Translations under genes and position numbers: made by a program | Assembly: GCA_001584585.1 (NCBI GenBank) | Contig: LSYV01000023.1 | Coordinates: 448,910 to 502,183 of the forward strand | Source: Gonium pectorale | Lineage: Eukaryota > Chlorophyta > Chlorophyceae > Chlamydomonadales > Volvocaceae | Length of the DNA: 53,274 bases | Reading direction: 5' to 3' | Part shown: positions 23,076 through 35,100 of the stretch, piece by piece | Layout: each line of letters begins with the position of its first letter | Position numbering within the stretch: the stretch's first letter is position 1 | The notes under the pieces: generated by a model | The model's input: the letters and a program-made list of their open reading frames with translations, nothing else | What the model was told of the DNA's origin: nothing | The model's database searches: none

Positions 23076-26000
23076 TTACGCCATGGCCCGCGTCAGATAG
23101 CCCTTCAGCCCTTGCACTGACTGCACGATGTCTGTGTAGAGGGCCTGGTTCTCGCCGCCCGTCTTTATCTGTAGCTGCTGAACGGCGAGATCCAGCGCTT
23201 CGGCCACAGTGGCAGCTGGCACGTTGCCGGCAGTACATTTCTGGATGGTGAAGAGTACCCCGACGCAGCCCACGATGACGTCACGCAACCAGCTCTCCGA
23301 GACCTCCTCCTCCGTCATGGGCCGACCCGTGGCCGCTGGCTCCGTCGACAGGGCCTGCAGCTCCGCCATCGCCCGCACCGTCGCCGAGGCAGTGGCCGCG
23401 GCCGCAGCTGAGAGGCCCGGCACCGCCCCGTCCTCTGCCTTGATCACTGCCATTAATCCGCAATGCCCCGCGGCAGCCGCGCCGTCGGCTGCAGGCTGCT
23501 GGGCCTGGGAAGCGTCTGAAGCCCCGGACTCAGACAGCTGCGGCGCCACAGCTGCGGCGCCGCATTGCGGCTCCCCGGGTGGCACGGATCCGCCGGCAGG
23601 TGGCGCTGCGATGACCGGCGCAACAACGGGGATTGACGCCGCGTGAGCGCCGGGCGGCAGAAGCTGCTGCGGCAGCGGCTCCGTAGTCTTGCCGCGACAC
23701 ACGTCGACCACCGCCCGCGCCTCTGCCAGCGCCTGCCCTACTAGCTGCTCAGAGCTGACCCCGGGGCTTGCCGACGCCGACAGCCCACCGGTCGAGGCTG
23801 CAACGCCTCCGCGTGGCGGCGGCACGATCAACGGTGGTTGCAGCACCTGGGGAGGCGCCAGTGCGCCCGGCGTCTTGCCACGGCCAGGCTGGTGGCCCGA
23901 CGGTACGACCGGGATGGGCACCGTAGGCGACGGGGCCGGTAGCTGCGCCGGCGATGACAGCACCTGCGGCGCTGGCGGCGTCTGCGCCAACGGCGGTTGA
24001 AGCTGCTGAACCTGGACCAGCGGGCCACCAGGGCGTACACCCAGCATGTGGCTCAGGCCTCCTATGGGCTGCGCCTGGTGCTGCTGCTGCAGCGCCGCCA
24101 GCGCCGCTCCGTACGTGGCGACGCCGGAGCCCTGCACCACCTGCTGCTGCCGCGCCTGCAGGCGGCTGAGAGCGGCATCCAGCACGGCGTTTGTCTCCTT
24201 GAGCTGCAGGACCACATTGGTGTACTGCAACTGGAATTGCTCCGTGCGACTGCCATTGTCGTCCGCTTCGTGCTGCCCCGAGGCGGCCTCGCTATTCAGC
24301 TGCGTCAACCGCGCCACCAGGGTCTCCTTCACCTCCAAGGCGCGCTGCACCTCGTGCACCATCATCGCGTCCTGGTCGCGCATCTAATGGCAATGACATT
24401 GAAGGGGCAACAGGGGAGTCAGCGATCTGGTGAGGGGCATAACTTCCTGACCGACGCCAAGACGCGCGCGTATAGTACTTCTAGGCATAATCAGATCCAC
24501 AACCATTCGTATCAATTACAGGTTTCAAGCGGCGCAACCCCAGGCCCACCAGCTGCGTCTCCAGGCTTGAGGTCCAGGAGCCCAGCGGCCTTCCAAGCCC
24601 CGTCGCCTGCTTCAGTTGCGGCGGCAAGAGGCCGCGCAGCTCCGCCAGCCGGATGGGATCGTAGGGCCGGCCGTTGAGCAGCAGCGGCACGACCGCGCTG
24701 TGCGGCGGCATGCATTCGTGCGGGTCCACTGGCATGACGTCCGTGTCGCGGATCACCTCGGTCATCAGCTCGCTGCGGTGGAACTGCACCCTGTGGGGCA
24801 TCCCCGCCACACACGGGGGTAAAGAGGTGGCCAAGCGTTCACACCAAAGAACCTCATGCCGCATGCCTCCCTGTCGACCCAACGAGACCCCGTCTCCACG
24901 CGTGCGAAGGACTGTTGGCAGGCACTAGCAGGCTACAGCTGCGTTCTACATTGGCGCCCAACGTCCTGGCCCTTAGGATGATAGCCGGGGGTAGCACGCA
25001 TCCGGTGCAGTCAACAGCATTCCTGCCTCCAGGGTTGGCCAAGCAACCGGCTGCAAGTTGCTGATGTGCTCTCGGCAAGGTTGCACGTTGGCGCCACGCA
25101 CCTGTACTTGTTCCCCTTGACAGTTAGGATCACGCCATCGTACAGCTGCCCCGACCCAGGGTGCCGTGCGGTCACCTCCTGGCCCACGCGCAGCTGGCGT
25201 GGCAGGTCGGGCGGCACCTCGTAGCCGTGCGCCACCTCCTCGTACTTCATCCGTGCGTGCTCCCTGGGGTAGCACGAGAAGAACGGCTGCTGAGCACTCA
25301 TCTTGCCCACATGGCATTTCCGTAAACAGTCTGCCAGCCAGCAAGACCTCCAGACACCTCTGGTTATGGCTCAGCACTGCCTTACAGCAGCTAACAGGCA
25401 AGCGCCAAGCCCAGGCACGCTGCGCGATAAGCATCCCGCCGACCCTCACCTGTAGCCCTCCAGCCGCAGCCGCTCCTCGCGCAGGAATGTCAGTGATAGT
25501 CGCCGCGGACGCCCCAGCGCGCTCCGCAGAACTGACCATTCCAGCCGCGTCATTTTGGTCGTGGGCAGTTGCATATGGAGACAAAACTCCTGCACGCGGG
25601 AGGCCGTGAGGAGAGGTCACCCCAAAAATAGCGCTGGGAATAAGGCAGTAGGGTTGTCGCTCTGTAACCATAGACTTCTAAATGTTGCTGCGCCACAAAC
25701 GCACGGCATCTGGGCCGGCGTCGCACTGGGCGCCCTGGTAGCGGCACAGCTGCTCAGGTAAGGGCCTGTCCAGTACGGCACCGAGGCCATGCACTGTTAG
25801 GGAGGTAAGATGGGAGCCCTTCAAATACAAAAGCACAAAGCCATGATACCGTGCTCTGACATCTTACCATGAGCTCGTTGCGCATATACCACGGCCGATC
25901 GAGAGCGCTGTACATGAACTCGTACATGCACCACCGCCGCATACGCGGGCCCAGGCAGTGCCGCAGCGCCATCTCCAGGGAGGGCATCACGGCAACGCCC

Positions 26001-28979
26001 TCGGCCCCAGTTGCCGGCTCACTCTTGACACCGTCCGTGGCAGCACCCTCGTTGGGCTCCGCGCCCGGGGCGGAAGCTCCTGCTCCCCCATCCGCCGAGG
26101 GGCCGGTCTCATCAGCCGCGTCCCCAGCACCAGCAGGACCAGCCAGGATGGCTACATGCCAAAGGGTCAAGGTTCAGACCCACAGCGTTGGTCAGTAAGT
26201 ACGTGTGACTTGCATGGTGCGCAAAGTCAACATGGCGATTCTGGCCCAAGCCAACTGGGATATGGTCGGAAAGCATAACACCCTCAATGTGCGAACGGTG
26301 AGCCGGTGCGAAGGGTGAGCCAACGGCTTCACCTAACACACTTCACTTACAAGGTATTCTCGCCGGGACTGGCAGCGGTTCATACGTTGGCGGCAGGCGC
26401 TCCGGAAGCGACTTTCGTCTGCGTGTGCGGCCCGGCGGCGGGTGCTGGCTGCGCGGTTTCGTAATCTGGACCGGCGCCTGGCTTGGCTCCGCTGCCGCAT
26501 CCATGGATGTCCCAGGTTCGGTGGCAGCCTGAGCCGCCTCAGCCTCTGGGACAGGCATCGGCGCCGCTTCTGCTTCTGCGACTGTGGCAACCTCCTCCCC
26601 AGCGGCTTCTGCGGGTGGGTGCTGCATGGATGCGTGCGGCGATGGCCGCTCTGCTGCACGACGGCTGCCTGGCCCGCTGCTGTTGGCACGTGAGGATGCG
26701 CGGGTCTTCACAGGCGGCACTCCAGCCAGCAGCGAGTCCGTAGCAAAGTCCATGCTTGCAGTGCCACCACCGTTCACGCCCTCTGCGGATGGGGCGGCAA
26801 GGGCCTCCGGGACCGGGGCTGCCTCCGCCTGCATCGCGGGCATTTGCCCCAGCGCTGCTGCCATAGCGGCGATCTCCCCACGCACGCTCCTTGAACCGCC
26901 ATCGTCCTCCTCCGCCGCTGCTGCTGCCGCAATTGCTAACGCTGACGGCTTGCGTTTGCGAACGGGCCGCCCAGCTGCCGTTAACGGCCCAGGAGACGAC
27001 GGTCCCTCCGCGGTGTCGGCCCTGCCAGCCGGCGCGGCCTCCGCTCCACCAGCAACCTCGCTTGGTGATGCCGCTCCGCGGCCCGCATCGCTTGCTTCGG
27101 CGCCCCCCAGGGACGTGCCCTCCGCCCCCTCTTCTTGTTGAGAAGAGGACGATGGGGACGCGACCGGCTCCTTCTTCGAGCGAGGCCCTACCGCCGCTGG
27201 ACCACGCCCCGAAGCGATCCCGACAGCCCCGGCAGCAGCCGCTGCAGCAGCTGTGCCGACTCGAGACCTCGGGCTGCGCAAACCCGTCAAGCTGGGCACC
27301 GGAAGAGCGTCCGCAGCCGCAGCGCGCCCACCGTTCCGCGAGGGTGTCCCAGTGGGTGTGGGTGTTGAGCGCCCGCCACGAGCACCTGCAGGGACAGGCT
27401 CTTTTGCAGTTGCATTAAGGGTGATCTCCTCCCGCTGCCCTCCCGTGGTCCAAGCCTGTGAGACCTGACTGTATCCTAGCCAAACCGATGATGCCTGCCG
27501 ATCATACCAGGGTGTACTGGGTTCTACAAACTGTACATGCTTCAAGACTCACCCCGAGCGCGCTTGCTTGGCGTCCCATGCAAGGGTCCAGCGTCCAGGG
27601 CGTCCACGTCACCATCCACGTCCGCGGTCGTGGTTGCTACCTCCTGCTCCCTGGGCCGCTCGTCCAGATTCGATGAAGCGTGGGCGCCTGATGCCAAGGA
27701 CAGCAGCGCGTCCACGCCCTCGTCCACGTCGGTGTTGTGGCGGCCTGTGGTAGCGGCCAAGTGCGTCCAGGCTCAATGTAGGGCATCCGTGGCTGACAGA
27801 AAATGGACAAACACTGCGCTGGTGCAGGGAATGCGTGACCGGGACCGCAGGATGTTGCGTGTCGTGTGCGACGCCCGCGGTCGCAGTTCTTCACCAGACA
27901 ACCGTCCCGCACCTCGCCATCGGTCCGCGGTAGGCGAGCGGTACCGGGGCCCTTCCAGGTCGCCGCTATCCTCAAATAGCCTCCTGTTGCGCTTGCGCTG
28001 GGAGGACGGCCAGTCTGCTGACGGCGAAGGCGGGCCCCTCTGAAGCGCCTGCAGCAACAGTATGGGTCTTGTGCATATTGCTTGTAAGTTGTGTGCTTCC
28101 TGGCACAGCGCAACCAATGCATGCAGCAGAGCTTCCACCCTGTGCCCGGTGCGTCGAAGATAGGCCCCTCTGAAACCATGCGAACTACCCCGATCCGTGC
28201 GCGTCCCTTGTTTACTTCCTGGTCCCCGTACTACACACCACTCCTACCCTTGCGCTCTTGGGCGTGGCCTGGTTGGACCGCGCTAGCCGCCTTGCCGCCG
28301 CCTCCTCCTCAGCTGCAAGGCGCTGTGGCGTGGGCTTGGGCGTTCGCTTGGGTTTCTGTGGCATTGCAGGAGTACTGTGAATGAAGCTCGCCTAGTAGGT
28401 TGCTTGCAGTCGGTGAGGCGCTTGGAGCCGGTAGAGCCCCTCACCCCTTGAAGTGAAACCTGGCGATTGCTACCGAGCGCTGCTCACCTGACTGCTGGTC
28501 GTTGCGACATGCACATCCTGGTCCTCCTCGGCAGGCCCGCGAGCGTTAGCTTTGCTACTAGGAGGGCCTGCCTCCTCATCTTGCCCGTCCTCCCCAGTAC
28601 GCGTAAGGCTTGCGTTGTAGTGGTCATTAACCAGCGCCACGAAGGCAGTTTCAAGGGCGATGCTGGACTTTAAGGAAAGAAAGGTGGCGTGCGAGCGAGC
28701 CAGGGACTCGCACTGCTCGGGCGAGAGCTTTGTCTCCTTTGCGACCTGTGGGAGCGACAAGGAGTGGATAGATAATTGTTCAGTGACGCAGCTCGCTCGC
28801 GGGTCCGACAGCTCACGGCTCCAGCTGCCCCTCTCTCAATTTGGACCCCCAAACAAGACAGCCCTTCGCCCCACCTTGGTCCAGTTGGCAGCTGGCCCAT
28901 GCTTGTGAAATGTCCGGTAAAATTTACGGAGCACCTCCTCGTCGGGTGGCGAAGCCACGCTTCCTTCTCGAGCAGACAT
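23076..28979 (-). CDS. LIN9: LIN-9/ALWAYS EARLY homologue (MuvB/DREAM subunit)
   Basis: Eleven exons join with matching phases: 28979-28875, 28745-28488, 28355-28248, 28048-27913 (or to 27895), 27744-27553, 27385-26351, 26151-25868, 25589-25450, 25263-25102, 24790-24520 and 24383-23076, giving about 1332 residues. A SANT/Myb-like region (about 10-80) reads EEVLRKFYRTFHKHGPAANW, then KVAKETKLS and LVNDHYNA, as in plant ALY proteins; animal LIN-9 lacks it. A low-complexity middle carries a basic RTRRRKSLPERL. The DIRP domain (about 680-755) reads MRRWCMYEFMYSALDRPWYM, TRLEWSVLRSALGRPRR, LTFLREERLRLEGYR. It is followed by a Tudor-like segment, LPRQLRVGQEVTARHP, DGVILTVKGNKYRVQF. The C-terminus has a coiled coil (VHEVQRALEVKETLVARL). 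In animals and plants LIN-9 scaffolds MuvB, which with RB/E2F or Myb controls cell-cycle genes in the nucleus. That role here is inferred from the family. Confidence 0.93.
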
Positions 28980-30214
28980 GGTGATGGCTCGATACAATGC
29001 GCTTGGCTGCGCGACGCGCCCTCGACGCTGTCAGGTGGCTCAAGCCTGGCTCACATACGCCCAGTAATCCTGGCCACGGCAGGTGGGAAGCGGAGGCTGC
29101 CTCCGCCCAGAGCGGTGGCCTAACCTCGCTGACAGCTAAGGGTGCCAACTACAGAAACGTGGTGGCTCTAGCTGTAGAAGGCCCGCCAGGGTCTTGCGTG
29201 TCCGCTTCGCGCGACCGGGGCGAAAAGAGACGTCAAACAGCCTCAGGCAGCAGGTCCAGAACCAAGGTGCTTTGAAGGAGCGCCAAGCACTGGCGTGACG
29301 CGTGTACCGAATGGTCAGCAGGAGTTGCCACCTGCGCTTGTCTGTCGGAAGTTCTACCGCTGTACGACGCGGGACAGATGGCAGCGTTATGCTGCTCCTA
29401 AGTAGCTTCCAGGGGATAAAGTATGCTGGTAGGTTGCTGGGTGCTCAGATTCCAGCACGTCGGAGACCGCGCACGACAGCCGACCCCCGGTTCGCTCCGG
29501 TTCTCTTGGGGAGACTGGGGTGGGCTGGATGTGCCAACACGGACATGCTCTTTCAAACAGGCGGTGGTCCCGTCCAACGTCATACAATGCTGGCTGTGTG
29601 GTGGCTGCTCATGCGGCACACCCCTGACGCGCATCCAGTTATAGTACAACTTTCCTCGTTTGCTTTCATAACTGGCACAGGCGTGCAGTTGGCAGGGTTT
29701 TGGCTCTTGGGTCTCTACCACAGACTAGTTGCCCCAACTAGGCGCGACACAAGGCCGTGTTTGCTTGTGCTTCGTGCTATAGTTGGTGCTTCGCTCGTCA
29801 CCCCCGGGTGCCGGCGGCGTGCTGCGCAATGCTGACGGGCGTGCTGCGGTGCGGGGAATCGCCCGGGCGAAGGGACGCTATGAACGCCTGGGCATGGCGT
29901 GTTCCTCTGCCTTCGGTGGTTTCCTTTGACGGGACGGCCTGTTTGCCCCCTCCCGTGTCTTGCGGGGCCTTTCTATGGGTCGGTCCAGGCATTTCCTGGG
30001 TTCCTTGTTTGGGGAAATGCGGGTTGCCGGCTCGGTTTATTTGAACACGTTGTCACGTACATACGATACACAACTCTCCCACCCACTGTCGACAGGAACC
30101 CCATCGGCGAGTTGTCAGTTCATTTCCTAGTGCTCGGGCTCCCGATATGCTTGACACAGAGGCAACGGAATGCCGGGGCGAGGTCGGCGCTGGAGCCTTG
30201 GGGGCGGGACGAAC

Positions 30215-30425
30215 GTCACATGTCTTGCTCTGTACCCGCCCGCCCTACTGGAAACGTCGCACCTTCGGGTGTGTAAAAAGAGAACTCTGCAAGAAAGAGG
30301 GAGCCCGCCTCTACGGTCATACACGCCCGAAAGCGCGACCTTTCCAATAGGGCGGGCGGGTACAGAGCAAGACATGTGACTGGCCGAAGCGGCGGGCTCC
30401 CTCTTTCTGTGCAGATTGCTCTTTT
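30215..30425. mobile_element. Interleaved inverted-repeat complex, MITE-like
   Basis: Arm A (30215-30275) and arm A' (30320-30380) are 61-bp inverted repeats matching at 56 of 61 positions. The 44-bp loop contains B (30276-30308), whose inverted copy B' lies outside the hairpin at 30392-30425. The order is therefore A-B-A'-B'. Relatives of A occur at 13521-13569 and of B' at about 51764-51790. There is no coding capacity, so it would be a non-autonomous element or a composite of two insertions. Target-site duplications are not clear. Confidence 0.6.
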
Positions 30426-31983
30426 CCACCCCTCCTAACGGTAGCCCTTAGGCTTGGAACAGCGCGGCAAGCAAGCCCTCTGTTGGCGCGCCAGAGCCCC
30501 GAGCTGCAGCTGGCTTGATGCCGGTCGCGAGACGCATCTTCATATCACCGGCTACAGCGGCTAGCTACCAGGCCAGTCGGGGGACGAGAGTCATGACCTC
30601 TTCCGAGGACGGTGGGGAGGGGGCAGGCGGCGTCCAAGGCGCCGTGAAGCGATTCAGGGTGAGGCTGGCGCGATGTGCCACACACACGGCGGCGAGCCAG
30701 GCACGGGAGATGTCAGGGAGAAAGGGTAGAGGTGGGCGGGGAAGCGCAGCACGGGGAGGCTGCCTTCCCCGTTTCTGGTTCTCTTTTTTTTGCAGCACCG
30801 GTGGGATTTCAATACCATCTCAGCCATCCTGCTTCACATACACAACCCATGTGGTATCATTGCATAAGAAAGGCTTTACAGGGTTACGGGCCTGCCAGTG
30901 ATCTCTGAGCGGGCGTGCGCAGCTCAACGCAAGTCAGCCAGGCCTTACGGCCTGCAAGGGCTCGACGCGCAGACGGGCGCGCTTGCTAGCCAATTCCATC
31001 ACTGAACGATAAGGACCCGCAACATGCAACAGTCCTGACGGCCCCCCACCCCCAAACCTAGGGGCGCTCACGTGAGCCGTACGGACTCGTGTCGTATGCG
31101 TACGGCGTGGACCGTAACGCCCTGAAACACGTTGGGCCTCACCGCACACAAGTCTCTCATGCACGCGTGTTGCCTGCATGCCTCCTGCATTCGTCGGGGT
31201 TCGCACAAAGCAGTACATGTAAAAGGCATCAAAGGACCAGATCCTCACCAGATCCAACCACGAACCATAGTTTATAAGGGAATACCAAAACGGATGTCCA
31301 CAGAGTCAGGGTCTACAGACAGAGAATACACACAACCCTTCCAGAAGTTGCACACATATTAGACGCAACAACAGCCCGCAAACGCTACAGGAATAACGTC
31401 GGACGCCCCGTTGGGCGTGGGACTCTGCTGACGGGCCGCGCGGCACGCAGCTAGTCCCTATTGAAGCTTGCACTGCAGACACCGCTCATGCCGCCACGCG
31501 ACGTCGCTCCTTGGCTCGCGGCTGTCCTGTGCACCGAACACGGCCCCGGCCTGCCCCTACGTCGGAATCGGCTTCGCTCGGGCATGGCCTTCGCAAGGCT
31601 CCATCCCCTTCGCGCCGCACCTGCCGCCGAGCACTCATGGGGCTGGCCTCACTCGACACGGGCCCCTGCGGCTGCGCGCGTGATCACTCCGCTCCGCTCC
31701 GCTAGGTGCCAACGCCCTTCCGCCAAAACACTCTCCAGACTCGAGCAACTACGCATCATTGCCCCTTTCGGCGCGCCCTCCGCACACATTCGGGCGTAAC
31801 TTGGGATCTCCTGATGCATCCCGGCAATGCGCAGAGCGCCGACAAGCGCTCTACTTTGGCCGCCCCCTCCGCTCTACATACCACTCTCTGAACCACTGAG
31901 CCATCTTCCCACCATCCCAACGCATCGCACAACACTACCGCCTTAGGCGCCACCTCGGCCTCCACCCCGCCAATTCCAACCCA

Positions 31984-31988
31984 TTACA
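31984..31988 (-). promoter_or_regulatory. TGTAA poly(A) signal of the ABC1K gene
   Basis: TTACA on the plus strand lies about 195 nt after the ABC1K stop (32182), correctly oriented. Confidence 0.55.
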
Positions 31989-32181
31989 GACACACCTATA
32001 CGAGCCTCTTGTCCGGCAAGCTGAACCGCTGTGGCTAGAATGGCCTTGGGGTCGAGTTCAACCCACATTGCCCAACCCAAAGCTGCCCGCCACCCCTCCT
32101 CTTGGCGCCGGAGCCCAACTGGCGCACCCCTCCTCCCGGTGCTGTGCCGTACTGCACCGCTGTTCTGCGCGCGACGCAGCT

Positions 32182-35100
32182 CTATACGGCGCCCGCCAGC
32201 TGCGCCTCCTTCTTCTCAAGCTGCACGACCTTCAGGTAGTTCTTTAGCAGCATGAAGCCAAACAGCGCGGCGCCCGTGAACGAGGCGGTGGCGCCCGCCG
32301 TCAGCGCCGACACACTGAGCACGGTGCCGATGTTCACCAGGGTAGAGGCCGCCAGAGCCGCAAACAGCACGCGCTGCCAGGCCTAGCAGGGCGAGGGGTG
32401 AGCAGGCCGGAGGGTGGGGGGTCGGGAAGAGGGATGAAACGCACATATTGGGGAGGCGTGCAGGGTGCATGCTACTCGTCCGCAAAATCGGGTGGTGTGG
32501 TGGGATAAGGATGACGATGGGCCGTAACGGCAGAGGCCCGAGGGCTCGCCGCATGGCTTGGGTCACACGTATGCGTGGTTCAAAACGGGATTTGAACGAG
32601 CACAGGATAGAATGTGGGCAGCCGAGCGAAAGCCTCCCTGCGAACGATTCAGAACCCGTGTAAACAACGGCAGACGTCGACGTGCTCGCCGCGCCTCCCT
32701 CCATGTGCGCCGCATATTTAGGTCCTGGTCTGCTGAAGGGCGTGGCTGGGCCCACCTGCACGCGGTTGAGCGCGCGCTCCGTCTCCAGCGCCCGCACGCG
32801 GAGCTTGAGGTCTCCCCGCTCCAGGCGCTGCATGGTGACGGCGATGTCGTCGATCTTGTTAGGGCCGACAAACAAGTTCTTGATGGCGCGGTTCTGAGGG
32901 AGTTGTGGAAGAGGGCGGGGCGCGGGTGAGGTCGTCAGGAATGTACATAGTAATAGAGGCCGAAAAAGGCCTCAGAACCTCCGCACACCCGGAGCGCCTT
33001 ATGAATCGTTAGCCTGCGTTCCACACTCTCGCACCTCGCTGCCGACCCCCGCCCCCAAACGCGCGTACCTAGGGCCCCCCGGCCCGCCCGGAGCGGAGCC
33101 CTCATGTAGCATTTCCCTCCCCAAAACTCCTCTGGCACAAGGCCTCAACCCCGGCTCTCCAGCCCGTCCGCAGTCCCAACAGACATACCTGGTTGGCCAG
33201 CCCAACCTTGAACTCGCGCGCGAACTTGGCGCCCACGGGGTTCCCCTCCAGCAACAGCTCCCGAGCGTAGGGCGCCGCGATCTCGGAGATGTCGAACCGC
33301 GGGTCCAGGCTCTTGCCAATGCCGTCCAGCACCGTGAAGGAGCGCACCACGAAGGTGAAGGTGGCGGGGAAGCGGAACGGCTGGTCGTTCGCGGCAAGCA
33401 GGAGGTCCTCGCCGATAGACGACAGGATCTGGCGCCGCCGCTCCTTGGCCTCATCCTGGCGGGGCGCGGGGTGACGGACGTGCGGGGGGCGGGATACATG
33501 GCATTAAGAAAGCGAGAGGCAACAGCCGGCGTAGCCCCAACTGGCCGGTCACACTGGGCACCCCCGGCTTTCTGCTGCGCTTCCGTGCCACCCCGCGACG
33601 CACCTTTGACCGCTGCGGCTTGTACGACTTGCTGTAGTCGTCGCCCTTGGCCTCGCGCTCCTTGCGCTGGGTGTCCAGTCGGTCCTGCGGGCCGGGGAAG
33701 GGAGCAGGTGCGTGCCTCAGCGCCGAGAGGGGGGATCCGCCGGTGGGAAGGGCGAGCGCGTGGGGGGCACAGCGCATACTCAAAACCGCCATCGGCGCAC
33801 GGATGCGGCGAGGGCGCACCTTCTCCCTGTCCCACTCGCTCGGATCAATGCACGGTAAAGCGGCGACGAGACTGCACGCAGGCGGTGGTAGCCCACAGCC
33901 TCGAGCTGCCGCCTGCCCAAGTTCCCATCCCTCGCTCCCCCAACTTGCTCCAGATGGGCTTCCAAGGACACTGTTCTAATGAGAACGAGCTGGCCGACAG
34001 CAGCGTTTTCCTATCGCCTGGAGGGGTGCGCCCCGCACCTGGAAGCCCTTGAGGAAGAACTCGGCCGTGCGGCGCACAGCCGTCTTGTCTCCGGTGGGCA
34101 GGTACACGCCCATGGTGGTGAGCGCCTCAAGGCACCGGTCGGGGTCACGGTTGTACACGCCTGCGGGCCGCGGGTCGTTCAGAAAACCCGTGTCGAGACT
34201 GGGTCAACATGCAAACGGCAGGCAACTGGCGAGGCCGGGGCCCAACCGGCTGTGACAGGGGCTCGGCCGGCGGTGCAGGGCACATGCGCGCGCCGCCTTA
34301 CTGCGGCCCGGCCGCACCGGTTTCCGCGCCATGGCCCATTCGGGCGCGCGGACGGCGGCTCACCGTAGAAGAGCTCCAGCAGGCCGCTCTTGACCTCGGG
34401 GGCCAGGCTGCCCATCATGCCGAAGTCGTAGTAGATGAGGCGGCCGCCGTTGGCGGGATCCACGGCCACGTTGCCGGGGTGCTGGGGAGGTGAGGGTGGG
34501 GGTGGCACAGGGTGGGGGTGGCTGCGGGGTCAGGGTCTTCGGTTGCCGGTCGGGAGGCAACCTCGACGGAGGCGCTTGAGGCGTGGGAGGGGCCAGATGA
34601 AGAATATGGTTCCGATGTTGCCCCGACGGTGCGGTAGTGATAGGAAAGCTCGTACACATGAGTCAGTACTGCTGTGGGACGTTTCCTCCCACGTCCGGTA
34701 CAATCCACCAATAGCCCTGCCCAATGACGACCGTAAAGGGCGGGGCCTGAGCGGGCGTGTGTGGCTGGGTATTCCACCCACAAGGCAGGGGGCCATGGCC
34801 GCCGACAAAGCCCTGACTGCCCTGAGTTAGCCTCCCCCCTGCCCACCCCTTGGATCCACGTGGACGGATCCGCATAGGATAGCCAGCTGCAGGCCGGCAC
34901 ACTGGCCATCCCCAAGCCACCCCGTTCCCTCGACCGTGTACCGGGCCTTCCGCACCCACGAGCCATAACCAGGAACCAGAGTTGGGGGAAGGCTGCTTCT
35001 TTTCCAAACTGGTGTGGCGGCCGGCCCGTGCCCAGCCTATCCGCCCTTCCCGCCACTGCTCCATTCCGGTCTGCCCGCCCTGCCCGCCTGCCGGCGCCTC

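Larger units (their letters stand above)
28980..32181. other. Intergenic 3.2 kb: LIN9 promoter side, repeats, ABC1K 3' UTR
   Basis: No gene could be supported on either strand. The right-hand 200 nt are the ABC1K 3' UTR. The first few hundred bases after 28979 should hold the LIN9 5' UTR and promoter. The centre carries the inverted-repeat complex at 30215-30425. An open frame at 29302-29835 (+) has no splice signals or recognisable domain. From 31.2 to 32.1 kb the sequence is C/A-rich without repeats I can define. Confidence 0.5.

Noticed and set aside
27386..27455. Acceptor CACAG at 27456 for LIN9 exon 6
   Set aside because: Its phase (0) does not match exon 5 (phase 1). The CCCTGCAG acceptor giving an exon start at 27385 fits and keeps the whole gene in frame.
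29302..29835. 177-codon plus-strand frame with a hydrophobic stretch
   Set aside because: The composition is not coding-like compared with neighbours, and there are no splice sites or known motifs.
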